Source of the DNA: Planctomycetota bacterium | Lineage (GTDB): Bacteria > Planctomycetota > Phycisphaerae > WQYP01 | Direction of reading: 5' to 3' | Length of the DNA: 64,000 nt | NCBI GenBank assembly: GCA_021831565.1 | Contig: JAKBMM010000005.1 | Location: 16,998 to 80,997 of the forward strand | Part shown: positions 44,736 through 53,506 of the stretch, one piece after another | How the letters are laid out: each line of letters opens with the position of its first letter | Numbering within the stretch: the first letter of the stretch is position 1 | Made by a program: the position numbers and the translations under genes | Notes under the pieces: model-generated | What the model was told of the DNA's origin: nothing | The model's database searches: none | The model's input: only the letters and a program-made list of their open reading frames with translations

Positions 44736-46457
44736 ATGCGCATGGCCATGGCTCAACTCAATCCCACCGTGGGCGACATCGCCGGCAACGCCGCCCGTAT
44801 CATCGCCGCAATTGAGGAAGCGCGACGGCGCGGAGCGGAACTGCTGGTCACGCCCGAATTGGCTCTGATCGGTTATCCCCCGCGCGATCTGCTGCTCAAA
44901 CCCATCGTCTTGGCGCAAATGGAGCAGACTCTGGAACAGATCGCCCGGGAAAGCCGGGGAATCGCCGCACTGGTCGGCTATGTCCAGAAAAATCCCGCCT
45001 CCGTTGGCCGCCCCTTCTACAACGCCGCGGCGCTGGTAAAAGACGGCGCCGTTCTGCATCGCGGATACAAAAGCTTGTTGCCTACCTACGACGTGTTCGA
45101 CGAAAGCCGCTATTTTGAACCCGGCCCCCGAGTGGAAATCACGCCGCTGGGCGGCGAAAAGCTGGGCCTTTCCATTTGCGAGGACCTGTGGAACGATGAG
45201 CAAGTCTTAGGCCGGCGCTTGTATCATTTCAATCCCGTGGAAGCCCTGGCGGAGGCGGGCGCCGGTGTTCTGATCAATATCAGCGCTTCGCCCTTTGAGC
45301 TTGGCAAGAATGATTTTCGCCGCCGGCTTATCACACACCAGGCGCGACGCTGGCATATACCGATTATGTATGTCAATCAGGTGGGGGCGAATGACGAGTT
45401 GATTTTCGATGGGAATTCAGTGGTGGTTGATGCGCGGGGAAACCTGCTGGCCCAGGCGCGCGATTTTCAGGAAGACCTGGTCGTGTTCGACCTGCCACTG
45501 CGGCAGGCGGGCCTTTCCGAAGCACCGCCGGCCTCCCTGCCCGAACCGCGCCGCGATATGGCGAGTCTGCACGCCGCCCTGCTGCTGGGTTTAAGCGATT
45601 ATGTCCGTAAGTGCGGCTTTCAAACCGCGGTGCTGGGTCTTTCCGGAGGAATAGATTCCGCCGTTGTCGCCGCTCTGGCCGCCGAAGCACTCGGCGCTGC
45701 AAATGTCGTGGGCGTGGCCCTGCCCTCGCGCTACAGCAGCGATCATTCCCTCCGCGACGCCAAACTGCTGGCCGAAGCGCTCGGCGTTCATTTCCACGTC
45801 GTGCCGATCGAGGCGGTCCACCAGGCCATGGAGGCCACACTCGCCGGGCTGTTCGCCGGCGCCGCCCCCGGTCTGGCCGAAGAAAACATGCAGGCCCGTA
45901 TCCGCGGCGCCATTCTCATGGCGCTCTCGAACAAGTTCGGTCATCTGTTGCTGACCACGGGCAACAAAAGCGAAATCGCCACCGGGTACTGTACCCTCTA
46001 CGGCGATATGTGCGGGGGACTGGCGGTACTCAGCGATGTGCCCAAGACCATGGTGTACCGGCTGGCGCAATTCATCAACGACCGGGCCCGGGCCGCCGGC
46101 CGCAGCGCGCCGATTCCGGAGGGTTCGCTGAGCAAACCGCCCAGCGCCGAGTTGCGCCCCAATCAGAAGGACCAGGACACCCTCCCGCCCTACGACGTAC
46201 TGGACGCCATACTGGAGCGTTACGTGGAAGAGGAAAAATCCGTCTGGAACATCATCGACGAAGGGTTTGATCCCCGGATCGTTCCGCGGGTGGCCCGCCT
46301 GGTTGATCTCAACGAATACAAGCGCAAGCAAATGCCGCCAGGTTTGAAAGTTACGTCGCGCGCCTTCGGTTACGGCCGCCGCATGCCCATCGCGCAGAAA
46401 TACGACCCCGCCGCGATGGCCCGGCGCCCGCCGGAGCCGCCCGCGGCGGGCCAATAA
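44736..46457 (+). CDS. nadE: Glutamine-dependent NAD+ synthetase
   Basis: MRMAMAQLNPTVGDIAGNAARI (nitrilase domain); AVLGLSGGIDSAVVAALAAEALG; LLTTGNKSEIATGYCTLYGDMCGGLAVLSDVPKTMVY. Confidence 0.96.
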   Translation: MRMAMAQLNPTVGDIAGNAARIIAAIEEARRRGAELLVTPELALIGYPPRDLLLKPIVLAQMEQTLEQIARESRGIAALVGYVQKNPASVGRPFYNAAALVKDGAVLHRGYKSLLPTYDVFDESRYFEPGPRVEITPLGGEKLGLSICEDLWNDEQVLGRRLYHFNPVEALAEAGAGVLINISASPFELGKNDFRRRLITHQARRWHIPIMYVNQVGANDELIFDGNSVVVDARGNLLAQARDFQEDLVVFDLPLRQAGLSEAPPASLPEPRRDMASLHAALLLGLSDYVRKCGFQTAVLGLSGGIDSAVVAALAAEALGAANVVGVALPSRYSSDHSLRDAKLLAEALGVHFHVVPIEAVHQAMEATLAGLFAGAAPGLAEENMQARIRGAILMALSNKFGHLLLTTGNKSEIATGYCTLYGDMCGGLAVLSDVPKTMVYRLAQFINDRARAAGRSAPIPEGSLSKPPSAELRPNQKDQDTLPPYDVLDAILERYVEEEKSVWNIIDEGFDPRIVPRVARLVDLNEYKRKQMPPGLKVTSRAFGYGRRMPIAQKYDPAAMARRPPEPPAAGQ

Positions 46458-46473
46458 AGATGGATTTAAATGT

Positions 46474-47169
<696 letters not shown>

Positions 47170-47353
47170 GCGCGCGTTGAAATTCCGGCGCCGGCCGGCT
47201 GGGAGCACGGGCCTTGCCGGTCTGACCTACCCGCGGGCGGGTCGGCAGGCAGGTGTCCTCACCCGCAATGTCGTCCCCGCTGGGAGCGCAGCGCAAAGCC
47301 GGACCGCAGGGGTGGCCGGCAGCGCCGGCGGTTTTGTGGATGGAGTCGCGAAA

Positions 47354-48577
47354 ATGGCTTTATGGCGGGAATTTCTCAGGAATCGGCGCCAGCCGAACGT
47401 CTCCGGGGGCGATGGCGATTTGCCCGTGATGTCCTTCGGCGATCACCTGGATGAACTGCGCCGCCGGCTGATCTACGCGCTGCTGGGCAGTTCCATCGGC
47501 GTGGCCCTGGGTTTGTATTATGCCGACAACATCATCAACTTTCTTTATCAACCTTACCTGCTGGCCCTGCGGTGGGGCGGATATCCGCCCCATCTGAGTT
47601 ACTTCAAACCCGCCGGCTCACTGATTCTCTACCTCATGACCGGTATGAAGGCCGGCCTGGTGCTTGCCAGCCCGTGGATTATTTACCAGTTCTGGAAATT
47701 CATCGCCGCCGGCCTTTATCGCCGCGAACGCGTGGTGGTCTACCGGTATATCGGACCGAGCATTCTGCTGTTCGCCCTGGGCGTGGCGTTCTTCTTTTTT
47801 CTCGTGCTGCCGTTCATGCTCAAATTTTTCATGCAGTTCAATCATGAAGTGCGCATGCCATCCCTGGCGCCCAACGCCTGGGAACGGGTTATTTACGGCG
47901 GGGGGCTTGCGTCCAAAAGCACAGCCCACCTTCCCGCCGGCGATGCCGCCAAACTGCCCCGCATTCCCATTGTCCGTCGCGATCCGACGCATTTTCCCGC
48001 CCACAAAGCGGTGCTATGGTTCAATGCCGTGGACAATCAGCTTCGTCTCCACGTCGGTTCGCACACGCTGGAAATCAACACTCAGCCCGCCAACGCCCTG
48101 TTTACCCCCATACCCATGCTCCATGATTATCTGAGCTTTGTTCTCGTCATGTGCCTGGTTTTCGGCCTATCGTTTGAGGTGCCGATGGTGATGATGATTC
48201 TTACCCAGATCGGCGTAGTCAGCGCGCCGCAATTCCGTAGTTTTTGGCGATTTGCCGTACTGGCCCTGGCCATCCTCTCGATTCTTCTGGCCCCCACGCC
48301 TGATGTCGTTACTTTTCTGAGCATTTTCGTGCCGCTGCTGGCGCTGTATTTGCTCGGTTTGGCGCTCTGCGGCCTGGTGGAGCGCAAGACACAGCGACGG
48401 GACGATCCGCGCGATCAGGAAAATCAGCCGTGGCGACCCGCGGCGGAGAATGATCATCCGGCGGAGTCTCCCCACCAGGAAGGACCGCCGGACCAATCGG
48501 ATCAGCCGGACCGGCGGGATCAACCCAAGCCGCCCGATCAGCCCGGCGGCCGCGAAGATTCCGACGATCCCGCTTGA
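47354..48577 (+). CDS. tatC: Sec-independent protein translocase TatC with enlarged periplasmic loop
   Basis: MSFGDHLDELRRRLIYALLG; YLSFVLVMCLVFGLSFEVPMVMMIL; LLAPTPDVVTFLSIFVPLLALYLLG; extra segment before YLSFV; Pro/Asp/Gln-rich tail. Confidence 0.92.
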   Translation: MALWREFLRNRRQPNVSGGDGDLPVMSFGDHLDELRRRLIYALLGSSIGVALGLYYADNIINFLYQPYLLALRWGGYPPHLSYFKPAGSLILYLMTGMKAGLVLASPWIIYQFWKFIAAGLYRRERVVVYRYIGPSILLFALGVAFFFFLVLPFMLKFFMQFNHEVRMPSLAPNAWERVIYGGGLASKSTAHLPAGDAAKLPRIPIVRRDPTHFPAHKAVLWFNAVDNQLRLHVGSHTLEINTQPANALFTPIPMLHDYLSFVLVMCLVFGLSFEVPMVMMILTQIGVVSAPQFRSFWRFAVLALAILSILLAPTPDVVTFLSIFVPLLALYLLGLALCGLVERKTQRRDDPRDQENQPWRPAAENDHPAESPHQEGPPDQSDQPDRRDQPKPPDQPGGREDSDDPA

Positions 48578-49007
48578 GTCATCCATAGGATCGGCACCGC
48601 GTGTATGCTTTACCGCCGCCGCGCCGCCTCTGCCGGCAGGCCGGGGATTGCGGGGAGAAAACGCACGACGTTTTGCGGATCCGCGCAAAGAAAAACCGCG
48701 CCTCAAAGGCGTTTCGCACGCACCGGTCATGATGAAAAATAGATGGCGTGTAGATTTCCGGTTCGTTGCGATCCGACATTTGCGACGCGGTTTTCCGGTT
48801 CAACCCCGATGGTTATCGGGGGCGGTGAACCCTGCTTGTCGATCAACCTCCTTTCCAACACTTGGTGGACTCATCCGTAAATTATTATCGATTATTCTCC
48901 CCATCGATGCAACAAAAATCCCGTGTCGGTCAAAATTCGCCGGAACTTTGCGATATTTTTCACAGGCGATCCGGAAGCGGCAAACAAGCGGATAAGAAAG
49001 CGTCGTT

Positions 49008-49079
49008 GCCTGAAAATCAGTGGTTCCGCCAACCCCGGCTATCCCCGATAGCTTGTTGGGAGAGCCACGCCTTTCAGGC
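49008..49079. other. Long imperfect hairpin (candidate structured RNA or DNA element)
   Basis: Colinear pairing GCCTGAAA/TTTCAGGC, GTGGTTC/GAGCCAC, CCAAC/GTTGG, GCTATC-CCC-GATAGC (26 bp in 72 nt). Confidence 0.5.
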
Positions 49080-49166
49080 CATATCTCCGGCTCATTTGGC
49101 TTAATTGGGCGTTGATATTCCGTCCGAAACAAGGATAATGCGTTCTTTTCCCGGAGGAGGAATTCT

Positions 49167-49952
49167 ATGGATCGCTCCATTCTCGTGCGCCTGGTAGGGT
49201 ACCGGGCGGGCTTTTTTCATGGCGATTTTCTTGTTTACGACCGCTGGCGATGGCTCCGGAAACGATTGCCCAAAACACGTAACGGCGAGCGATTGATTGA
49301 TGTGGGATGTGGAACCGGCCAATTCACCATCGCGGCGGCGCTGCGGGGATACGACGCGATCGGTCTGTCCTGGGATCGTCGCAACCAGGATGTTGCGAGC
49401 CGGCGCGCCTCTCTATGCCGCGCGAAGGCGGCCTTTCCGATTCAGGATGTGCGAAAGCTGCATGAAAAAAACGAATTCGTCGGCCAGTTTGATATCGCCG
49501 TCTGCTTTGAAACCATTGAACATATCATGGATGATCGGAAACTTGTCCGGGATATCCACGCCTGCCTGCGTCCCGGTGGAACGCTTTTGCTGACCGCGCC
49601 GCGGTACCTCCTGCGAGCCATCACACCGGAGGACAATGGCCCGTTCCGAAAGGTCGAAGATGGCGGTCATCTCCGGCGCGGCTACACCCCGGCAATGCTG
49701 CGCGAACTCTGCGCGCAAGCGGGCTTCGCCGTGGAAGAGATATCCTCGTGCAGCGGGTTCTTCGCGCAAAAGTGCACCTGGCTCCTGCGGAAACTGCGCC
49801 GCGGACCGGTTCCCCTAGTCTGGCTTACACTACTTCCTTTACGGATTCTGCCGCCACTGCTGGATCGACTGCTCGCGCGTCTTACAGGTTGGCCTGATTT
49901 CACCATTTGCCTCGTGGCCTACAAGCCTCGTTTCCCGCCAGAGCCGCGGTGA
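49167..49952 (+). CDS. Class I SAM-dependent methyltransferase
   Basis: LIDVGCGTGQFTIAAALRGYDAIGLSWD; FDIAVCFETIEHIMDDRKLVRDIHACLRPGGTLLLTAP; preceded by GGAGGAGGAATTCT. Confidence 0.88.
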   Translation: MDRSILVRLVGYRAGFFHGDFLVYDRWRWLRKRLPKTRNGERLIDVGCGTGQFTIAAALRGYDAIGLSWDRRNQDVASRRASLCRAKAAFPIQDVRKLHEKNEFVGQFDIAVCFETIEHIMDDRKLVRDIHACLRPGGTLLLTAPRYLLRAITPEDNGPFRKVEDGGHLRRGYTPAMLRELCAQAGFAVEEISSCSGFFAQKCTWLLRKLRRGPVPLVWLTLLPLRILPPLLDRLLARLTGWPDFTICLVAYKPRFPPEPR

Positions 49953-51085
49953 GCTTCCTGCAGCCTGCACATGCCGATAGGTCCTCCAAAGCCCTGGGCG
50001 ATGGTGATACTTCGCCCTCCCGCTTCCAAAGGGCGGCCGTCGAGCGTGCAACGCTTTCGATGACACACGGCCGAAAGGATCAGCGCGACCAGGCCGGAAG
50101 CGCCCAGGCTGTGCCCCAGCCATTGCTTGTGGGAGAATACCGGCGTACGTTCGCCGCAAACCCGGCGGATCGCCGCCAACTCGTAACGATCGTGCCGTGT
50201 GCCGGTCGCATGGGCATGGACGAAAGCAACAGGCAAACCATCCGCCAGGCGGCTCAGCCCGGTCGTCAGGGAATGGGCTTGCGCATCGGCGGAAACCAGG
50301 TGTGTCGCATCAGATCCCAGCCAAGTCGCGCCGATGGCCGGCGAGGCGTGTGCGGCGCGACTCAGACATATTGCCGCGGCCGCTTCGGATATGAAAAAAC
50401 CCGTGCCTTCATCGGAAAATGGCCGACAATGGCGATGCGCATCGGCCCCGGGCGGCGCCAATACCCCCAGATTGTTCAAACCACTTTCAAAAAACGGATG
50501 CACCGAGGCGTCCGCCGCCACCACGATGGCCCGCCGGCATTCGCCGCACCGCAGCGCTTCCACAGCGCGATGCGCCGCGACCAGCGCACTGGCGCACGCC
50601 GCCACCGAGGTATGGACGGCGCCTTCCCATTCGAGAATCTCGGCCAGCGCCGCGCCGAGAGCCGCCGGTCCCATGGCCACGTGCCAGGCGTTAGATTCGC
50701 TTAAGAGCCCGGGCAAACCGGTCTTCAGCGCGCCGCAGGCGGCAAGCCAGGTCAAGGCCGGTCCTTTGCTGGTCGCCAGGAACAGACCGGTATCGCGGCG
50801 GCGGAATTCCGGCGGCCAACCGGCGTCGTCCCAAGCGCTCAGCGCCGCGGCGAGAGCCAACACAATCGAGCGGTCCCAAGATAGATGGTGGAATTTTTGC
50901 GGACAAGCAAATCCGCACTTGCCCACCCGCAAGGCTCTCTCGATCAGCTCATCGGGTATGACGCCGCGATCCACCAGGCGTCGATCATTGCGGATGGCCC
51001 GCCAGTGCGCCTCGACTCCCAAGCCGAGCGGACTTAAAAGACCCAGTCCGTGGATGAAAACGAGATCATTTTTCGCGGTGGTCAC
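49919..51085 (-). CDS. Beta-ketoacyl-ACP synthase (KAS I/II, FabF-like)
   Basis: Catalytic triad contexts: VAACASALVAAHRAVEAL (Cys), FVHAHATGTRHDRYE (His), KQWLGHSLGASGLV (His). GTG start overlaps the bioB TGA stop. Confidence 0.85.
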   Translation of the reverse strand: MTTAKNDLVFIHGLGLLSPLGLGVEAHWRAIRNDRRLVDRGVIPDELIERALRVGKCGFACPQKFHHLSWDRSIVLALAAALSAWDDAGWPPEFRRRDTGLFLATSKGPALTWLAACGALKTGLPGLLSESNAWHVAMGPAALGAALAEILEWEGAVHTSVAACASALVAAHRAVEALRCGECRRAIVVAADASVHPFFESGLNNLGVLAPPGADAHRHCRPFSDEGTGFFISEAAAAICLSRAAHASPAIGATWLGSDATHLVSADAQAHSLTTGLSRLADGLPVAFVHAHATGTRHDRYELAAIRRVCGERTPVFSHKQWLGHSLGASGLVALILSAVCHRKRCTLDGRPLEAGGRSITIAQGFGGPIGMCRLQEAHRGSGGKRGL

Positions 51086-52200
51086 GAACGAAACATGTCC
51101 ACGGCATCCTGACGCACGGCCACTTCCCCTTCATAAATGATGGGAATGTTGAAACGCCCCGTGTGGCTGATTCGCGAAAGCCGGGGATGTTCGCCGGCCG
51201 GCTCGACCGGTCCATCTTCATAGGTTTGCCAGTCCAGACCGAGATCACGAACCATTTGGTGATCCAACTGGGGGCTGCGGCCATAGGTGGTCAGATAATC
51301 GCCGATCATGGTGCTGTCGGCGCCGGCGAAGAACATCCAGCTTTGCAAATCGCGCAGGCACACTTCGCGGCCACCGGCGACTTTCAATTCAACCCGCGGA
51401 TATATAAACCGGCAGATGCTGATAATTTTCAGGCACTCCATCGGCGCAAGTTTGGGCTGATGTTCCAGCGGAGTGCCGGCGATGGCATTGAGGAAATTCA
51501 GCGGCATGACATCCACACCGATGTCGCGCAGGGTAAAAATAAGGTCCAGGCGATCTTCCCAGCTTTCGCCCATGCCGAAAATGCCTCCCGAACAGAGGGA
51601 AAGGCCCGCTTTCTTGGCGGTGCGAAGCGTGTGGAGCCGCTCGGAATATGGATGGGTCGAAACGATGCTCGGATAGAAGCGCTCGCTGGTTTCAAGATTG
51701 TGATTGATACGCCGCACGCCGTTTTCAAAGAGAAAGCGAGCGGTTTCGCCCGTCAGCGCACCCAGGGTGGCGCAGGCGCGAGTTTTGCCGTTGCGGGCTA
51801 TTTTTCGCAGCAGCGGGGCCAACCAGTTTTCCAGTTCAGAGCGCGTCGGGCCACGGCCGGAGTTGACGATTCCAAAACTATCGGCTCCGACCGCGGCGGC
51901 ATGTTCGGCTGAATCCAGCACCTGTTGGTCGGTAAGTTTGGCGGCGGCGCTCCGCGCGGTCGAATAATGCGACGACTGCGCACAGAACTTGCAATCTTCC
52001 GAGCAGCCGCCAACTTTGGCGGCCACGATGGCGCAAAAGCGTATATTCCGCCCCTGGAAGCGGATGCGAATCTTGTTGGCCCAGTAAAACAGATCGGGAA
52101 TATCGTCGCCTTGGAGGCGGATCAGTTCGCTTGCCTCCGAGCGATTGAGCCATTCACCAGCCAGAACCTTTTCGGCCAGTCCGCGCACGAAATCCAGCAC
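51082..52200 (-). CDS. bioB: Biotin synthase
   Basis: Radical SAM motif GGCSEDCKFCAQSSHY; RINHNLETSERFYPSIVSTHPYSERLHTL; GGIFGMGESWEDRLDL. Confidence 0.97.
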   Translation of the reverse strand: MLDFVRGLAEKVLAGEWLNRSEASELIRLQGDDIPDLFYWANKIRIRFQGRNIRFCAIVAAKVGGCSEDCKFCAQSSHYSTARSAAAKLTDQQVLDSAEHAAAVGADSFGIVNSGRGPTRSELENWLAPLLRKIARNGKTRACATLGALTGETARFLFENGVRRINHNLETSERFYPSIVSTHPYSERLHTLRTAKKAGLSLCSGGIFGMGESWEDRLDLIFTLRDIGVDVMPLNFLNAIAGTPLEHQPKLAPMECLKIISICRFIYPRVELKVAGGREVCLRDLQSWMFFAGADSTMIGDYLTTYGRSPQLDHQMVRDLGLDWQTYEDGPVEPAGEHPRLSRISHTGRFNIPIIYEGEVAVRQDAVDMFRS

Positions 52201-52330
52201 GCCCCGCTCCTTTCAAAAAACAGTCGCCCGACTGGATGGCCGCCCATGGTGGTCTCATTCGCGTTCCACCGGTATGGAAAATCCATCGCAAAAAAAGACG
52301 CGGTCCTCTATTTCGGCCACCGGATGGATT

Positions 52331-52362
52331 CTAAGAGCCTATCTATTGAGACAGGATCTTAG
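52331..52362. repeat. AAGAGCCTATC-type dispersed hairpin, copy D
   Basis: CTAAGAGCCTATCT-ATTG-AGACAGGATCTTAG; 13-bp stem with 2 mismatches; contains the stop codon of the 97-aa ORF. Confidence 0.65.
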
Positions 52363-52652
52363 CGCAGTCGCGACGAATGCGAATGCAAGCGATTTTTCAG
52401 ATTCACCACATGAATCAGTACCAGCCTCGTTCCATTAAGCGAGTAGATCAGCACCAGCCCCTGGCGATTGTCAATGACGTTGAGCATATTCACGTTGCCA
52501 TAAGAGGAGGACGACGTAAGCAGAGTGTAATCGCTGCTGGGAGCAAAAACATCGGCACGCGCGGACCGGCCCGAGTGGTAAACGGCCAGCACAACCGCCA
52601 GCACGAGAGCGCCAAGCACCAGCAAACCAATGAGCATGGAATCACGTTTCAT
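52359..52652 (-). CDS. Small single-pass membrane protein, paralogue of the adjacent 101-aa ORF
   Basis: 97 aa: TM helix, then YTLLTSSSSYGNVNMLNVIDNRQGLVLIYSLNGTRLVLIHVVNL. Confidence 0.6.
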   Translation of the reverse strand: MKRDSMLIGLLVLGALVLAVVLAVYHSGRSARADVFAPSSDYTLLTSSSSYGNVNMLNVIDNRQGLVLIYSLNGTRLVLIHVVNLKNRLHSHSSRLR

Positions 52653-52766
52653 TATTTAACTCCCGAAGCATTGCCGTTGGAACGCCAGCTACCTCGCGCC
52701 TCCGGTCCCGCCGGCTGCCTGTCTGCGTGCCATGCGCCGGCCGATCGAGATTACGGTTACGGGAAG

Positions 52767-53072
52767 CTATCGCAGGCGGTGTTGCAGGCGCCTAATGTCC
52801 TGTGAAATACTCTCTGGGGCGATGAACACCAGTCGGCGTGGGTTGGTCGGGGAGATTATCCATCCCCCCAGCACGCCCGTATCGACGTCCATCACGTAAA
52901 CGGCGCCACCGGCGCTGCTGGAGCCGGAAACGGTCAGATAATGACCCCCTCGCAAAATCGCCCGGGCACGGGCGGCGTGCGCGCGCCAGCCGCCGATCCG
53001 GCAGATAAGTCCCGCGGCCAGCACGGCATTGAGAATCAGCAGACCGAGGATGAGCCAATGTCTATTTTTCAT
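52767..53072 (-). CDS. Small single-pass membrane protein, paralogue of the adjacent 97-aa ORF
   Basis: 101 aa: TM helix, then HYLTVSGSSSAGGAVYVMDVDTGVLGGWIISPTNPRRLVFIAPESI, aligning colinearly to the neighbour. Confidence 0.62.
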   Translation of the reverse strand: MKNRHWLILGLLILNAVLAAGLICRIGGWRAHAARARAILRGGHYLTVSGSSSAGGAVYVMDVDTGVLGGWIISPTNPRRLVFIAPESISQDIRRLQHRLR

Positions 53073-53149
53073 GGGGCGCCTCTGTCACAACAAGGACCAC
53101 CCTGGACCCACGAGCGATGCGGTTCATCGGCGTCGCCCTGCAAATCCGG

Positions 53150-53425
53150 TTATTTTTCCCGCCCACCGCCGCGCGTTCCGCGGTGCGCGTTGCGAAAAGC
53201 CATGATAATTATTCCCAGCGCGGCGGCCAAGGCTATCCCGTAAGCCGGTATGGGACTCGCATGAGTCGTGATCCGGGGTATAAAAGCCGGGATATTTCTT
53301 TTGGCCAGTTGAGCCAAGGCTAAATCGGGCGAGAGAAATAGGAACAGGCCCGTCAATACACGCAAAAGGAGTCGATGCAAGCGGAACGTATCCATGACTG
53401 GCATCATAAACCGTCCGTCTTTCAA
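53150..53425 (-). CDS. Small secreted/membrane hypothetical protein
   Basis: 91 aa with N-terminal hydrophobic signal (LLLRVLTGLFLFLSPDLALAQ) and C-terminal TM (YGIALAAALGIIIMAF); same strand as the following small ORFs. Confidence 0.5.
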   Translation of the reverse strand: MKDGRFMMPVMDTFRLHRLLLRVLTGLFLFLSPDLALAQLAKRNIPAFIPRITTHASPIPAYGIALAAALGIIIMAFRNAHRGTRGGGREK

Positions 53426-53506
53426 GTCAAGAACTCCCGCTCTTTGCCCGCACCGGGTCGTGCACGGTTACCGCCGGTCCATGTTGTTCTTCCTTGTGAT
53501 TTTTTT

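Noticed and set aside
49008-49079. Integron attC site
   Set aside because: Inner CCAAC/GTTGG resembles attC core boxes, but they are not outermost, do not match RYYYAAC/GTTRRRY, and no integrase or cassette array is present.
49167-49952. Methyltransferase as a BioC (malonyl-ACP methyltransferase) because it is near bioB
   Set aside because: It is convergent to, not co-transcribed with, KAS-bioB. The sequence resembles generic polysaccharide/lipid-associated methyltransferases, and nothing specific to BioC was recognised.
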